Shown here: piece by piece, positions 16,973 to 25,278 of the stretch
Layout of the letters: each line of letters starts with the position of its first letter
Position numbering within the stretch: the stretch's first letter is position 1
Assembly (NCBI RefSeq): GCF_026015885.1
Contig: NZ_JAPDUG010000002.1
Span: forward strand, 1,054,001 to 1,118,000
Reading direction: 5' to 3'
From: Halocynthiibacter sp. SDUM655004
GTDB lineage: Bacteria > Pseudomonadota > Alphaproteobacteria > Rhodobacterales > Rhodobacteraceae
Length of the DNA: 64,000 bases
The notes under the pieces: generated by a model
What the model was told of the DNA's origin: nothing
The model's input: only the letters and a program-made list of their open reading frames with translations
The model's database searches: none
Program-made: the position numbers and the translations under genes

Positions 16973-18550
16973 CTACTGCTTTAGAAAACGGTAATAGGTG
17001 AGACCGGCCACAAACCCGTCGAGCCCGACTGTTTTTGCATAGTCGTACAAATCGCTTGTTCGGTTGATAAAACCGGAACCGACAAAATTAAGCGATGTAT
17101 TGCAGAGCACCCCAACGCCACTCACCTTTTTAAACTCCGTAAGCAGGTCATAGAACGACGCATTTTGATCTCGGGTTACTGTCTGCACACGTGCGGATTC
17201 ATCAACATGTCGGATTGCTTCCAGCTGCGGGTCGGTCACTTTCTGGAAGTACATCATATAGGGTGACGGCCCGCTCCAATCGAAGTGCTTTGACACATCT
17301 TCTTCCAAACAAGCTGGCGCAATGGGCTTGGAAAGCTCTCGTCCTTTGATCTCATTCAATCGCTCTGACGTTTGCTTGCTGAATGGCGCCGCGAGGACCG
17401 ATCTATTGCCAAGCGCGCGCGGGCCAATCTCGCAGTTTCCGCGCGCCCACCCGATAATTTCACCCCGGTAAAGCGCCGCTGCAACCTCAGCAAGGTTCAC
17501 CTCCGAGGCCGCAACATCCTCCATATGGTCAACGCCAATATCATCTAAGAACGGCTGCCCTGAATACACAGTCCACTCCAGCTTTGCGCGTCCAGTGAAG
17601 TGCCGCATTGCATCCACCGCCGTCCCAATCGCAGAGCCGGTGTCGTTGGTGCAGGGCGGGACGAAAACATCTTTGAACAGCTTGCTTTCTCTCCACCGCG
17701 TATTCCAATCGCAATTCAAGCCTCCGCCGCCAGCAATTAGAAGCGGGTAGCTTTGGTCTAAATTCGCCTTCGCAAAATCAAAAAACCGTTGGAATATTGC
17801 ATCCGAGACCTTAGCCGCCAGGTCTTTGAACTTCTGGCTGTCTACGCCGATATTGAAAAACGGAGAGCCTTCTAAACGCCGCTTGTCAGCGACCGATAGC
17901 TTTCCCTCTTGGCCAAAGATAAAGTCGAAAACCTCTTGCTCGTCTTTATCCAACGGCCCAGTTTTCCCAGCAGCACTCGCAGCTAGAAGCTTGCCAGGTT
18001 CATCGTTGTGAACTGTCTCTGACTGTCGTGAAACTCCGGCGCTCGCCAGAAAATACAGGAATGAAAACTTGTTTCCAGGGGCGTCGAGGACCCGCCCCAA
18101 ATGCTTGACCTGAAGCTTCTGGTCGATTTCGTAAAACTCGCCAAGCTCGCCTTCCCAAACCAGAACATAACAAGGTTCGCCCTGCGGAAATGGCGACATC
18201 GCATAGGTCGACCAGATATGAGAGCGTTCATGTGTGGAGGAATAGAAATCTACATTCTTCCCGAAGAACCCCTTCTTCTGCCCCACCTCAGACCCTTCAC
18301 CGATCCCGAAGTACCCAGCGCCCGACGTGGATACGATTTCGTTGCTGGTGCCAGACCAACCGCTAAGCGAGAGCACATCTGGAAGCTCTTTGAACCAAAG
18401 AGCCGCATCCATAAAGGCATCTGGCGTGATAGAAGAATTGCGCAGAAAGCTGTCTTTTTCGGCTTCATAGGAGAAGAGCAAGTCGCCCCGATCCGTATCT
18501 ATACCGGCGATTGTTCCGTCATGCCCTGGCTTAAAAGAAAGAATTTTCAC
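16973..18550 (-). CDS. Second carbamoyltransferase-family protein
   Basis: 525 residues from a GTG at 18550, which has GAGGG 8 bases upstream; the TTG two codons earlier is too close to that site. Family landmarks: ILSFKPGHDGTIAGI at the N-terminus, H107-x3-H111 in STHERSHIWSTY, VWEGELGEFYEID, GGGGLNCDWN, NCEIGPRALGNRSVLAAPFS, HVDESARVQTV and VLCNTSLNF. It is shorter than and clearly diverged from its neighbour. The two genes meet tail to tail with only four bases between stops. Two carbamoyltransferases side by side may act on different positions or acceptors; alternatively this one may be a non-carbamoylating paralogue, although the key histidines are retained. Confidence 0.85.
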   Translation of the reverse strand: MKILSFKPGHDGTIAGIDTDRGDLLFSYEAEKDSFLRNSSITPDAFMDAALWFKELPDVLSLSGWSGTSNEIVSTSGAGYFGIGEGSEVGQKKGFFGKNVDFYSSTHERSHIWSTYAMSPFPQGEPCYVLVWEGELGEFYEIDQKLQVKHLGRVLDAPGNKFSFLYFLASAGVSRQSETVHNDEPGKLLAASAAGKTGPLDKDEQEVFDFIFGQEGKLSVADKRRLEGSPFFNIGVDSQKFKDLAAKVSDAIFQRFFDFAKANLDQSYPLLIAGGGGLNCDWNTRWRESKLFKDVFVPPCTNDTGSAIGTAVDAMRHFTGRAKLEWTVYSGQPFLDDIGVDHMEDVAASEVNLAEVAAALYRGEIIGWARGNCEIGPRALGNRSVLAAPFSKQTSERLNEIKGRELSKPIAPACLEEDVSKHFDWSGPSPYMMYFQKVTDPQLEAIRHVDESARVQTVTRDQNASFYDLLTEFKKVSGVGVLCNTSLNFVGSGFINRTSDLYDYAKTVGLDGFVAGLTYYRFLKQ

Positions 18551-18765
18551 TATCAAATCCCTCGCCTATCGCACAAAATATATACTTCTCAATCATATAA
18601 GCGTTGCATTAAACGCGCTCTAAAACAACCTTGGCTATATTGACTCATCGAAATGGGCGTATCGCATCAAACAGGCGCCGCCATTTAAAACTTGGCTAAG
18701 ACGAGCTATCGCTGTTTCTGTCTGCTCTCGTGATCTGCTGGAAACAGGTGCTCCCAAAAACAAAA

Positions 18766-18788
18766 AACCCGACCACTTGGGCCGGGTT
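18766..18788 (-). terminator. Intrinsic terminator of the F0 ATP synthase operon
   Basis: On the minus strand, AACCCGGCC pairs with GGTCGGGTT (nine pairs, one wobble) around loop CAAGT, followed by a run of T residues. It lies 24 bases after the atpF stop. Confidence 0.85.
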
Positions 18789-18811
18789 CTTTAGCCTGAA
18801 TGAACAGGAAT

Positions 18812-19366
18812 TTAGTGTAGCTTTGCGCCAACTTCCTTGATCGCATCTTCGATCAGGGCGTTACCTTCGGCAGCGGTTGTGCTCTTGGCAATCACGTCGC
18901 GGGCAGCGCCCACAGCAACAACAATCGCCGTATCGCGAACCTCTTTGACAGCAGCCGCTTCCGCGGAAGCGATCTGGTCTTTGGCACCGGCAAGGCGGCG
19001 CTCGATCGAGGCTTTGATGTCGGCTTTTGCAAGTTCGGCAGCTTCTTCCGCTTCAACCTTGGCCGCAGCCACGATCTTGTCGGCCTGAGCCTGAACTTCT
19101 TTGTGCTTGCGCTCGTAGTCCGCGAGGATTGTCTGAGCATCTTCGCGCAGTGCGCGGGCTTCGTCCAGATCAGCTTTGATGCCTTCTGCGCGGGCGTCCA
19201 ACTGGCCGCCGAGCATGGCAGGAACGCCAAACTTCAGCAGAACCGCGATGAATACCAGAAACGCGATGAGAACAACAAAGTTCGTATTGCCAAGCGATAG
19301 GAACGGGCCGTCAGCCGCAAGGGCCGGGCTCGCCAAAAGGGCAAATGCAACGGAAAGTTTTTTCAT
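18812..19366 (-). CDS. atpF: ATP synthase F0 subunit b
   Basis: 184 residues. After a signal-like N-terminus ([17 protein letters not shown]) comes one membrane segment (about 28-48, [20 protein letters not shown]), then a long charged helix (about 55-170) that forms the peripheral stalk linking F0 to F1. It is last in the operon atpI-atpB-atpE-b'-b, 4 bases after the b' gene, and is followed by a good terminator. Having two different b-type subunits is normal for alphaproteobacteria, which use a b/b' heterodimer. The F1 genes are not in this window. Confidence 0.95.
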   Translation of the reverse strand: MKKLSVAFALLASPALAADGPFLSLGNTNFVVLIAFLVFIAVLLKFGVPAMLGGQLDARAEGIKADLDEARALREDAQTILADYERKHKEVQAQADKIVAAAKVEAEEAAELAKADIKASIERRLAGAKDQIASAEAAAVKEVRDTAIVVAVGAARDVIAKSTTAAEGNALIEDAIKEVGAKLH

Positions 19367-19370
19367 CGTC

Positions 19371-19919
19371 TTACCCTTTCATCCGCTCGGAAACGGCCGC
19401 GGTGATCGTTTTTGCATCGGCTTTTCCGCCCATGGCTGCAACGATTTCCTTGGCTGCGTCTTTTGCGACCTTTTTCACGCTGTCCATCGCACCTTCACGA
19501 ATTGCCGCAATGGCTTTTTCGCTTTCGGCGGATTGGGCGGCAATCTCTGCGTCGGCCTTGGCCATTGCTTTATCAAGATCGGCCTGAATATCGGCCTTTG
19601 CCTGAGCAACAATCGTCTGAGCCTCTGCGCGTGCGTCTGCGAGTGCCTTCTTATAGGCCTCTTCCGCTTCAGCCGCTTTTTGCTTCAGCTCTTCAGCAGC
19701 AGCAATGTCGTTGGTGATCGTGCCCTGACGTTCGGCCAAAACGGCTGCAATGCGTGGCAACGCAACCTTAGACAGAACGAGGTAAATCACAACGAGGGTT
19801 ACGGCCAACCAGAAGATCTGGTTTGGAAACGACGAGAAGTCGAGCTGTGGCATACCTGCGGCGGCTTCTGCTTCATGCAGATCGTGCAGGTCTACTGTTT
19901 TATGTGCGTCATCCGCCAT
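19371..19919 (-). CDS. atpX: ATP synthase F0 subunit b'
   Basis: 182 residues with one membrane segment (about 33-52, [20 protein letters not shown]) near the N-terminus and a long alanine- and charge-rich helix after it. Sequence [13 protein letters not shown] is typical of the b' form. It pairs with the b subunit encoded 4 bases downstream to form the stator stalk. The Ala/Lys/Glu-rich helix makes the opposite strand look open over long stretches, which is only codon bias. Confidence 0.93.
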   Translation of the reverse strand: MADDAHKTVDLHDLHEAEAAAGMPQLDFSSFPNQIFWLAVTLVVIYLVLSKVALPRIAAVLAERQGTITNDIAAAEELKQKAAEAEEAYKKALADARAEAQTIVAQAKADIQADLDKAMAKADAEIAAQSAESEKAIAAIREGAMDSVKKVAKDAAKEIVAAMGGKADAKTITAAVSERMKG

Positions 19920-19999
19920 ATCGTCCTCCAGGAACCTAGTTTACAACAGGTGGGCGCCACAACTGGCACCCACCCGCACGTAAGGATGGTCCGTCAGAC

Positions 20000-20239
20000 T
20001 TAAACAGCGAACATCAGCAGAAGTGCAACGAGGAACGAGAAGATCCCCAGAGCTTCCGCAAAGGCGATGCCGATGAAGAGAGTAGCTGTTTGTGCCGCTG
20101 CGGCGGATGGGTTGCGAAGGGCGCCTGCGAGGAAGTTACCTGCGACGTGGCCCACACCGATGGCTGCTGCGCCGGAGCCGATGGCTGCGAGGCCTGCGCC
20201 GATGAATTTGCCGAGAGCTGCTGCTGCTACGAGTTCCAT
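20000..20239 (-). CDS. atpE: ATP synthase F0 subunit c
   Basis: 79-residue hairpin of two membrane helices forming the proton-driven c-ring. The glycine-rich first helix ([20 protein letters not shown]) and the second helix ([20 protein letters not shown]) are clear; the proton-carrying glutamate is in AFAEALGIF (about residue 60). Start [14 protein letters not shown] has a GGAG site. Gaps of 60-80 bases on both sides are wider than elsewhere in the operon, which fits the higher dosage needed for subunit c. Confidence 0.97.
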   Translation of the reverse strand: MELVAAAALGKFIGAGLAAIGSGAAAIGVGHVAGNFLAGALRNPSAAAAQTATLFIGIAFAEALGIFSFLVALLLMFAV

Positions 20240-20301
20240 TGTATTTCTCCTTACGATGGTAATTTGGAATGTCAGTTAGTGATTGTTCAGACCTGATCCG
20301 T

Positions 20302-21147
20302 TTAGTGCGATGGATGCAGCGCGTCTTTCAGGTACACGCAGGTCAGAATGGTGAACACGTAAGCCTGAATGAAGGCCACGAGAACTTCGAGGGCGTAAAC
20401 GGCGGTGATGGCGAGGATCGGCAGGAAGGCAAACAGCCCCAGCGCGCCTGCAAAACCGGCGAATACTTTGATAACAGCGTGGCCCGCCATGACGTTACCC
20501 GCCAAACGAATGGAGTGGCTAACGGGGCGCACGAAATAAGAGATAAGCTCGATGATCGCGAGGATCGGGCGCAGCGCCAGCGGCGCCGAAGAGACCCAGA
20601 ACAGGCCGAGGAAACCCGCGCCGTTCTTAACAAAGCCAACAACCGTTACTGTTACAAACACCAGAAGCGCCAGTACAGCAGTAACCGCGATGTGCGATGT
20701 TGTTGTGAAGCTCATCGGCAGAAGGCCGAGGAAGTTCGCGAACATGATGAAGAGGAAGAGCGTCATGATATATGGGAAGAACTTCACAGCGTCTTTGCCT
20801 GCAACGTCTTCAACCATTTTATAGATGAAACCGTAGAGCATCTCGCCAACGCTCTGTGTGCGGCTTGGCACCATGGCGCGTTTGCTTGTGCCGAACACCA
20901 GCAACAGAACGATTGCAACAACGGCCAGACCCATCCAGAGGGTCACGTTTGTTGGTGTGTACCAGTGGATTTCGCCGTGACCGTCACCGAAGAGAGGTGC
21001 CACTTTGAATTGGTCCATTGGGTGAATTGCGAGGCCAGCATGCTCCGGCTGAAGGAATACGCTTGCGGCAATCATCAATGCGATTGCTGCCCAGAACGCG
21101 ATCTTTCCAAAAGAAGAGCCCTGTTTTGCTTCCTGCTGTGCGGCCAT
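20302..21147 (-). CDS. atpB: ATP synthase F0 subunit a
   Basis: 281 residues, integral membrane subunit forming the proton half-channels. The start [10 protein letters not shown] at 21147 follows AAGGACTGAAC and lies two bases past the atpI stop; a longer frame to 21390 only reads through atpI. The essential arginine lies in [18 protein letters not shown] (about residue 222), followed by a conserved helix ending with [22 protein letters not shown]. Length and helix pattern match alphaproteobacterial subunit a. Confidence 0.96.
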   Translation of the reverse strand: MAAQQEAKQGSSFGKIAFWAAIALMIAASVFLQPEHAGLAIHPMDQFKVAPLFGDGHGEIHWYTPTNVTLWMGLAVVAIVLLLVFGTSKRAMVPSRTQSVGEMLYGFIYKMVEDVAGKDAVKFFPYIMTLFLFIMFANFLGLLPMSFTTTSHIAVTAVLALLVFVTVTVVGFVKNGAGFLGLFWVSSAPLALRPILAIIELISYFVRPVSHSIRLAGNVMAGHAVIKVFAGFAGALGLFAFLPILAITAVYALEVLVAFIQAYVFTILTCVYLKDALHPSH

Positions 21148-21149
21148 GT

Positions 21150-21509
21150 TCAGTCCTTCGAATTCTCTGCGGCATGTGCCGCTGTTGTCTCTGTCGAGTC
21201 GGCGTCTGCCTTCTCTTTTTCCGATTGAAGCTCGCTCGCGGTGCGGATCATTGTTTTGACCCCTGCGGCAAACCCCAGCAATGTAAACAGCACCATGAAT
21301 ATTGGCAGCGTTCCAAACAGAACATCCAGCCCGTATCCGATGCCAAAGCCGATCCCAAGACCGACTACCAGCTCGATCACCATGCGCCATGCCTGATTGG
21401 CCAGCGAATAATGCTCGTCCTTTGGCGGCGCGGGTTCATGGCTTTTCTTGAGCTTGTCAATCTTGTCTTCCAGCCTCTTTAGCTGGTCGTGATTGTGCTC
21501 TTTTGCCAT
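21150..21509 (-). CDS. atpI: ATP synthase accessory protein AtpI
   Basis: 119 residues. A charged N-terminal helix ([20 protein letters not shown]) is followed by two membrane segments (about 45-65 and 70-92, with the glycine-rich [19 protein letters not shown]). This matches AtpI, which helps assemble the c-ring and may carry Mg2+. It is the first gene of the F0 operon and is followed 2 bases later by atpB. The product is tailed by an acidic Ala/Glu/Ser-rich stretch. The 278-base region between it and the divergent ArsR-type gene should hold the operon promoter; I could not pick a convincing -35/-10 pair. Confidence 0.9.
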   Translation of the reverse strand: MAKEHNHDQLKRLEDKIDKLKKSHEPAPPKDEHYSLANQAWRMVIELVVGLGIGFGIGYGLDVLFGTLPIFMVLFTLLGFAAGVKTMIRTASELQSEKEKADADSTETTAAHAAENSKD

Positions 21510-21787
21510 GACGGAACGGCCCCCAAGGTTTCGCCGCAACCTATGAAGGGTCGCGTTCAGAGTCAATAAAACAAACGCGGGATTCTTTGTCGCGTAAATT
21601 ACTGTAAACAAACAATAATAATTGTCGCAAGGATTCCCGCACCCCGCCTCCGCATCCCTGCTTCGGGTAAAACGGCTCAAATCGCTTATTCAACCATCAG
21701 GTTAAACTTGGGGAATCCGCGCCCACCCAAAGCCGAACACTTAACCAAACAGTTGACCAATTCGCGCCCTCTCCCTACACAAATCTC

Positions 21788-22117
21788 ATGGACCTAGACA
21801 CGACATTCGCCGCCCTAAGCGATCCGACACGGCGGCACATTCTTTCTATGCTGCTGGAGGATGACATGGCCGTCACCGATGTGGCGGAGCCGTTTGATAT
21901 GTCTTTGGCTGCCATTTCCAAACATCTCACCATTCTGACCCGCGCGGGCTTGATCTCGCAGGAGAAGCGCGGGCGGGTGAAATGGTGCAAGCTGGAGCCT
22001 GATGCCCTCAAGGACGCGTCAGTCTGGATGCAGAGTTTCGGCCAATTCGAAGCCATCAATCTTGACGCCTTCGAAACCTTCCTGACCGAAAACAATCTTA
22101 CGGGCGAAAACAGCTAG
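21788..22117 (+). CDS. ArsR-family transcriptional regulator
   Basis: 109 residues with a winged helix-turn-helix: FAALSDPTRRHILSMLL at the N-terminus, FDMSLAAISKHLTILTRAGL as recognition region (about 36-55), and wing SQEKRGRVKWCKLEP. There is no ArsR-type cysteine metal site such as ELCVCDL, so it belongs to the SdpR/YczG-like subgroup without obvious metal sensing. Its last four bases overlap the convergent exporter gene. Such regulators often sit next to an SRPBCC-domain gene, which is absent here. The ribosome site is weak. Confidence 0.85.
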   Translation: MDLDTTFAALSDPTRRHILSMLLEDDMAVTDVAEPFDMSLAAISKHLTILTRAGLISQEKRGRVKWCKLEPDALKDASVWMQSFGQFEAINLDAFETFLTENNLTGENS

Positions 22118-23058
22118 TCCTGTCGCAGCAGCATCAACAGCGCCGCAATCGTGATGCCAACTCCGATAAACACGACGCCCGCTGGCGCGCCATGGCCCAG
22201 CGCCAATTCCCAAAGGATCACCCAGCTCGGGATTACATAGGTATATGCCATGACCTTCGCCCCCGGCAGCCGCATCGACGCAATCTGCAATAGGGTAAAA
22301 CTCCCCGCAGTGGCGAAAATCGCAGTATAGAGGATCGTGATCCAGACAATCGCAGGCAAGCTGCCCCAATCCGTTGCCAGTATCGCAGGCGCGCCGAGCG
22401 TCAGCAGCAAGACAGACCCCGCAACAAGGTTCGCAAAAGAGATCATGACCGCGCTCTCGCCGCGATTCCATTTTCGCAAAAGCGGGATATGCAGCGCATA
22501 AGCCGCGCACCCGACGAAAAAGATCGCCTCGCCGCGTCCGACCTCGAATTGCACAAGCGCCGCCAAATCGGCCCGAAAGATAACCCAAAGCGCCCCAACA
22601 CCGCCCAGCGCAATCGCCAGCGCCACGCGCTTCGGCAACACCTGCCCAAGCATCAAATAAGAGAACCCCGCCGTAATAAGCGGAGAGAGCGTAAACACAG
22701 CCGCCGTAGAAACCGGAGTCGCAGTTTTTAGCCCCTCAAACATCAAGACCATATAGATCGCGATGAGCGTGCCATTTATGCCGTGCCGCCAAGGGGCCTG
22801 CGCCGCCTGCTGAAACGCCGCCTTTGGCGCGGGCTCCCGCACCAGAACAATCGTCAGTACAATTGCCCCCGCAATCAGAAACCGAACCGCATTAAGCGCG
22901 GCGGGCGCCACCTCATTCGCGACCAGCCCCCCAAGGCTAAACGATCCCGCAACCAAGCAAGAAAAGCCGAGCATCGCCGCATGCCCCACCCATTCGCGCC
23001 GTCTGGCGTCATGAAGGGGCTGCGCGCGCCCGACTGCCTCAACCATATCCTTGCGCAC
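22114..23058 (-). CDS. EamA/DMT-family transporter
   Basis: 314 residues with about ten membrane helices in two EamA repeats (HAAMLGFSCLVAGSFSLGGL at the start of the first, GRGEAIFFVGCAAYALHIPLL at the start of the second). This is the drug/metabolite exporter fold. The GTG start at 23058 has AAGGAG 7 bases upstream and overlaps the 3' end of the LysR gene by 20 bases, so the two are coupled; an ATG four codons later lacks a usable site. Substrate unknown; LysR-linked DMT proteins often export amino acids or xenobiotics. Confidence 0.88.
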   Translation of the reverse strand: MRKDMVEAVGRAQPLHDARRREWVGHAAMLGFSCLVAGSFSLGGLVANEVAPAALNAVRFLIAGAIVLTIVLVREPAPKAAFQQAAQAPWRHGINGTLIAIYMVLMFEGLKTATPVSTAAVFTLSPLITAGFSYLMLGQVLPKRVALAIALGGVGALWVIFRADLAALVQFEVGRGEAIFFVGCAAYALHIPLLRKWNRGESAVMISFANLVAGSVLLLTLGAPAILATDWGSLPAIVWITILYTAIFATAGSFTLLQIASMRLPGAKVMAYTYVIPSWVILWELALGHGAPAGVVFIGVGITIAALLMLLRQD

Positions 23059-23917
23059 GGGCGCGCTCCTTCAAGAACTTCAAAAAAGCCTGAACCTTTG
23101 GCGTGCGATGCAAATCAACATGGGTCACAATCCAGCTTGCAGCTTCCCATTCTTTGCGCGGCGCGGCAATCTCGACCAGATTTGGATGCGAACGCGCCAT
23201 AACCTCGCTCATAAACCCGATTCCCGCCCCTGCTATAATCGCTCGCTCGCCATCTTCCTGATCAGAGCAGCGGAACAGTACCCGATCCTGCGGAATGGTC
23301 TCTTTCATCCACTGAAAGAACGGAGCGCGGCTGCTCTCATCATCCGGCCCTACAAAATCATGCTTTGCCAGTTCCTCGTCTGTCTTGGGCATGCCATTGC
23401 GCTCGACGTAGTCTTTATCTGCGTAAAGCCCGATCTGAACGGTACTGAACGGCTGTACAACATTGTCAGGCTCTTGGGGCGGCTTACCGGCGCGGATCGC
23501 CACATGCGCTTCGCCGTACTCCAGCCTGAACACGCGAGCACCCGTTAAGAACCGAACCCGCAACCCCGGGTGCATACGCTGAAAGTCCACCAAGATCGGC
23601 GCGAGCAGTTCCCCAACAGGGCGCAAACTCGTCACCACAAGGTCGCCTGAGATTTCCGCGCCCTGCCCCTTCAACCGCCCGACCATTTGGGTGAACTGAT
23701 CATCGGTCACCTTCGCAACCTGCAACAGGTCCTGCCCTGCTTCCGTTGGCGTGTAACCGCGCGCATGACGTTGAAAGAGCTTCGTCTTTAGCTCGGCTTC
23801 AAGCGCATCAATGTGCCGGATCACCGTTGCATGGTGAACGCCCAACACTTCCGCCGCGCCGCTAACAGTTCCGACCCGCGCAACTTGAAAGGCCGTTTTC
23901 ACCTCATCCCAGTTCAT
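23039..23917 (-). CDS. LysR-family transcriptional regulator
   Basis: 292 residues. The N-terminal helix-turn-helix (FQVARVGTVSGAAEVLGVHH, then ATVIRHIDALEAEL) is followed by an effector domain from about residue 90 (GDLVVTSLRPVGELLAPILV). It is divergent from the azoreductase gene across 142 bases, a classic LysR arrangement, so azoR-doxX is the probable target. It overlaps the downstream EamA exporter gene, which may belong to the same response. Inducer unknown; quinones or electrophiles would fit the azoreductase. Confidence 0.88.
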   Translation of the reverse strand: MNWDEVKTAFQVARVGTVSGAAEVLGVHHATVIRHIDALEAELKTKLFQRHARGYTPTEAGQDLLQVAKVTDDQFTQMVGRLKGQGAEISGDLVVTSLRPVGELLAPILVDFQRMHPGLRVRFLTGARVFRLEYGEAHVAIRAGKPPQEPDNVVQPFSTVQIGLYADKDYVERNGMPKTDEELAKHDFVGPDDESSRAPFFQWMKETIPQDRVLFRCSDQEDGERAIIAGAGIGFMSEVMARSHPNLVEIAAPRKEWEAASWIVTHVDLHRTPKVQAFLKFLKERARAQGYG

Positions 23918-24059
23918 ATCTTAGGCTCCTTGGTTCCGTCGCAGACGCCAATTCTGCACTTTTGTGCATTTTCACACACATGCTGTTGCTTTTCCCAGAT
24001 TGCGTTCGAAAACGCAATTCCCCATTTCTATGTCAACGCAAATTCAAAGGAACAGATCA

Positions 24060-24638
24060 ATGACAACCAAAGTCCTCCGGATCGACGCATCCGCCCGCAC
24101 CCAAAACTCCGTCAGCCGCGATCTTGCCGATCACGCAGTGTCGCTCATCCCTGATGCCGAGGTTACCTCCCGCGATATCGGGCAGGGCCTGCCCCACATC
24201 AACGAAACATGGGTTGGCGCAACATTCACCCCGCCGGAAAGCCGCACAGAAGCGCAGTCCGAAGCCCTCGCGCTGTCTGATGAGATCCTTCAGGAAGTTC
24301 AGGACGCCGACACCATCGTGATTTCTACGCCGATCTATAATTTCAACATCCCTTCAACGCTGAAAGCATGGATCGACCAGATCGGCCGCGCTGGCGTTGC
24401 CTTTAAATATACAGAGAACGGCCCCGTCGGCCTGCTCGAAGACAAACGCGTGGTGATCGCCCTTGCCTCCGGCGGAACAGACATCGGCTCGAACGTGGAT
24501 TTCGCAACGGATTACCTGCGTTTCATCTTCGGGTTTGTTGGCATCAAAGATGTACATTTCGTACTGGCCAAAGGCGACGATAACGCAGAAGCCCATGAAA
24601 CACTCGCCTCGCTCCTCGGCGACCGCATCGCAGCATAA
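24060..24638 (+). CDS. azoR: FMN-dependent NADH-azoreductase
   Basis: 192-residue flavodoxin-fold enzyme that reduces quinones and azo compounds with NAD(P)H. The start MTTKVLRIDASAR at 24060 has AAAGGAAC 8-9 bases upstream; the open frame from 23964 reads through the promoter region. FMN-binding segments are visible: RIDASARTQNSVSR (residues 7-20), STPIYNFNIPSTLKAWID (about 94-111) and ASGGTDIGS (about 140-148). It is followed 11 bases later by a DoxX-like gene and is divergent from a LysR regulator. Role in detoxification of quinones or electrophiles is the family norm. Confidence 0.93.
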   Translation: MTTKVLRIDASARTQNSVSRDLADHAVSLIPDAEVTSRDIGQGLPHINETWVGATFTPPESRTEAQSEALALSDEILQEVQDADTIVISTPIYNFNIPSTLKAWIDQIGRAGVAFKYTENGPVGLLEDKRVVIALASGGTDIGSNVDFATDYLRFIFGFVGIKDVHFVLAKGDDNAEAHETLASLLGDRIAA

Positions 24639-24649
24639 GGAACCTCGAC

Positions 24650-25003
24650 ATGTCAAAATACAGCAATATTGCGTTTCTTGTGATCCGCGCGCTCCTGACG
24701 GTCGCTTTCCTCGCTGCGGGGAGTGCGAAGCTGCTCGGAGCAGAAATGATGGTCGGCACATTCGAGGCCGTCGGCGTCGGGCAATGGTTCCGCTATGTGA
24801 CTGGCTTGATCGAAGTTGGCGGCGCAATCCTGCTTTGGGTGCCGGGCTTGCAACTACTTGGCGCGGCAGCACTGACCGTTACCATGATCGGAGCGGTCCT
24901 TGCACACCTCTTTATCCTCGGACCATCCGCGCTCCCCGCGCTCGTCCTCGGCGCATTGGCGGCTGCAACCGCCTATCGCTTCCGCGGCCAAATCCCCGCA
25001 TAA
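24650..25003 (+). CDS. DoxX-family membrane protein
   Basis: 117 residues with four predicted membrane helices. The first carries FLVIRALLTVAFLAAGSAKLLG, the hallmark start of DoxX/DoxD-like proteins (R...F..AG..KL). It is cotranscribed with azoR (11-base gap, AAGGAAC ribosome site) and followed by a hairpin terminator. DoxX-like proteins are often paired with oxidoreductases and are linked to thiol or oxidative stress in membranes, but their activity is unclear. Confidence 0.85.
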   Translation: MSKYSNIAFLVIRALLTVAFLAAGSAKLLGAEMMVGTFEAVGVGQWFRYVTGLIEVGGAILLWVPGLQLLGAAALTVTMIGAVLAHLFILGPSALPALVLGALAAATAYRFRGQIPA

Positions 25004-25010
25004 ATCAAAT

Positions 25011-25036
25011 GGCGTCCGCATTCAGCCGCGGGCGCC
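25011..25036 (+). terminator. Probable terminator after azoR-doxX
   Basis: GGCGTCCGC pairs with GCGGGCGCC over nine positions (one G-T) around an 8-base loop, followed by TTATACT. It starts 8 bases after the doxX stop. The T-run is short. Confidence 0.6.
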
Positions 25037-25278
25037 TTATACTATTCCCCGCCGATAGCCCCCCAATTCCCCGCATCGCTTGACTCTCCGGCCCACAGCG
25101 CCTAAACGCACCCCATATCCCGAGGGTTCCACGCCTTCGGTCCTTCATTGTGAAGGATCGCCATCCGTCAGCGCGTTGCGCCCACGGGTGCTTTTGTGGT
25201 TTGGCAATTCGTTGCCTTAACAATTCGCGCACCGTCCCTATCTTTAGGGGCATAACAAACGGCCAAGGAGCCTTGAGA

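Noticed and set aside
11168-18811. Mobile element carrying the carbamoyltransferase block
   Set aside because: No integrase, transposase, flanking direct repeat or tRNA at the borders was seen; local AT-richness alone is not enough.
25004-25278. Possible 4.5S RNA gene upstream of ffh
   Set aside because: I looked for the conserved GGAA/GNAR-loop hairpin and found none; only a terminator and short hairpins are visible.
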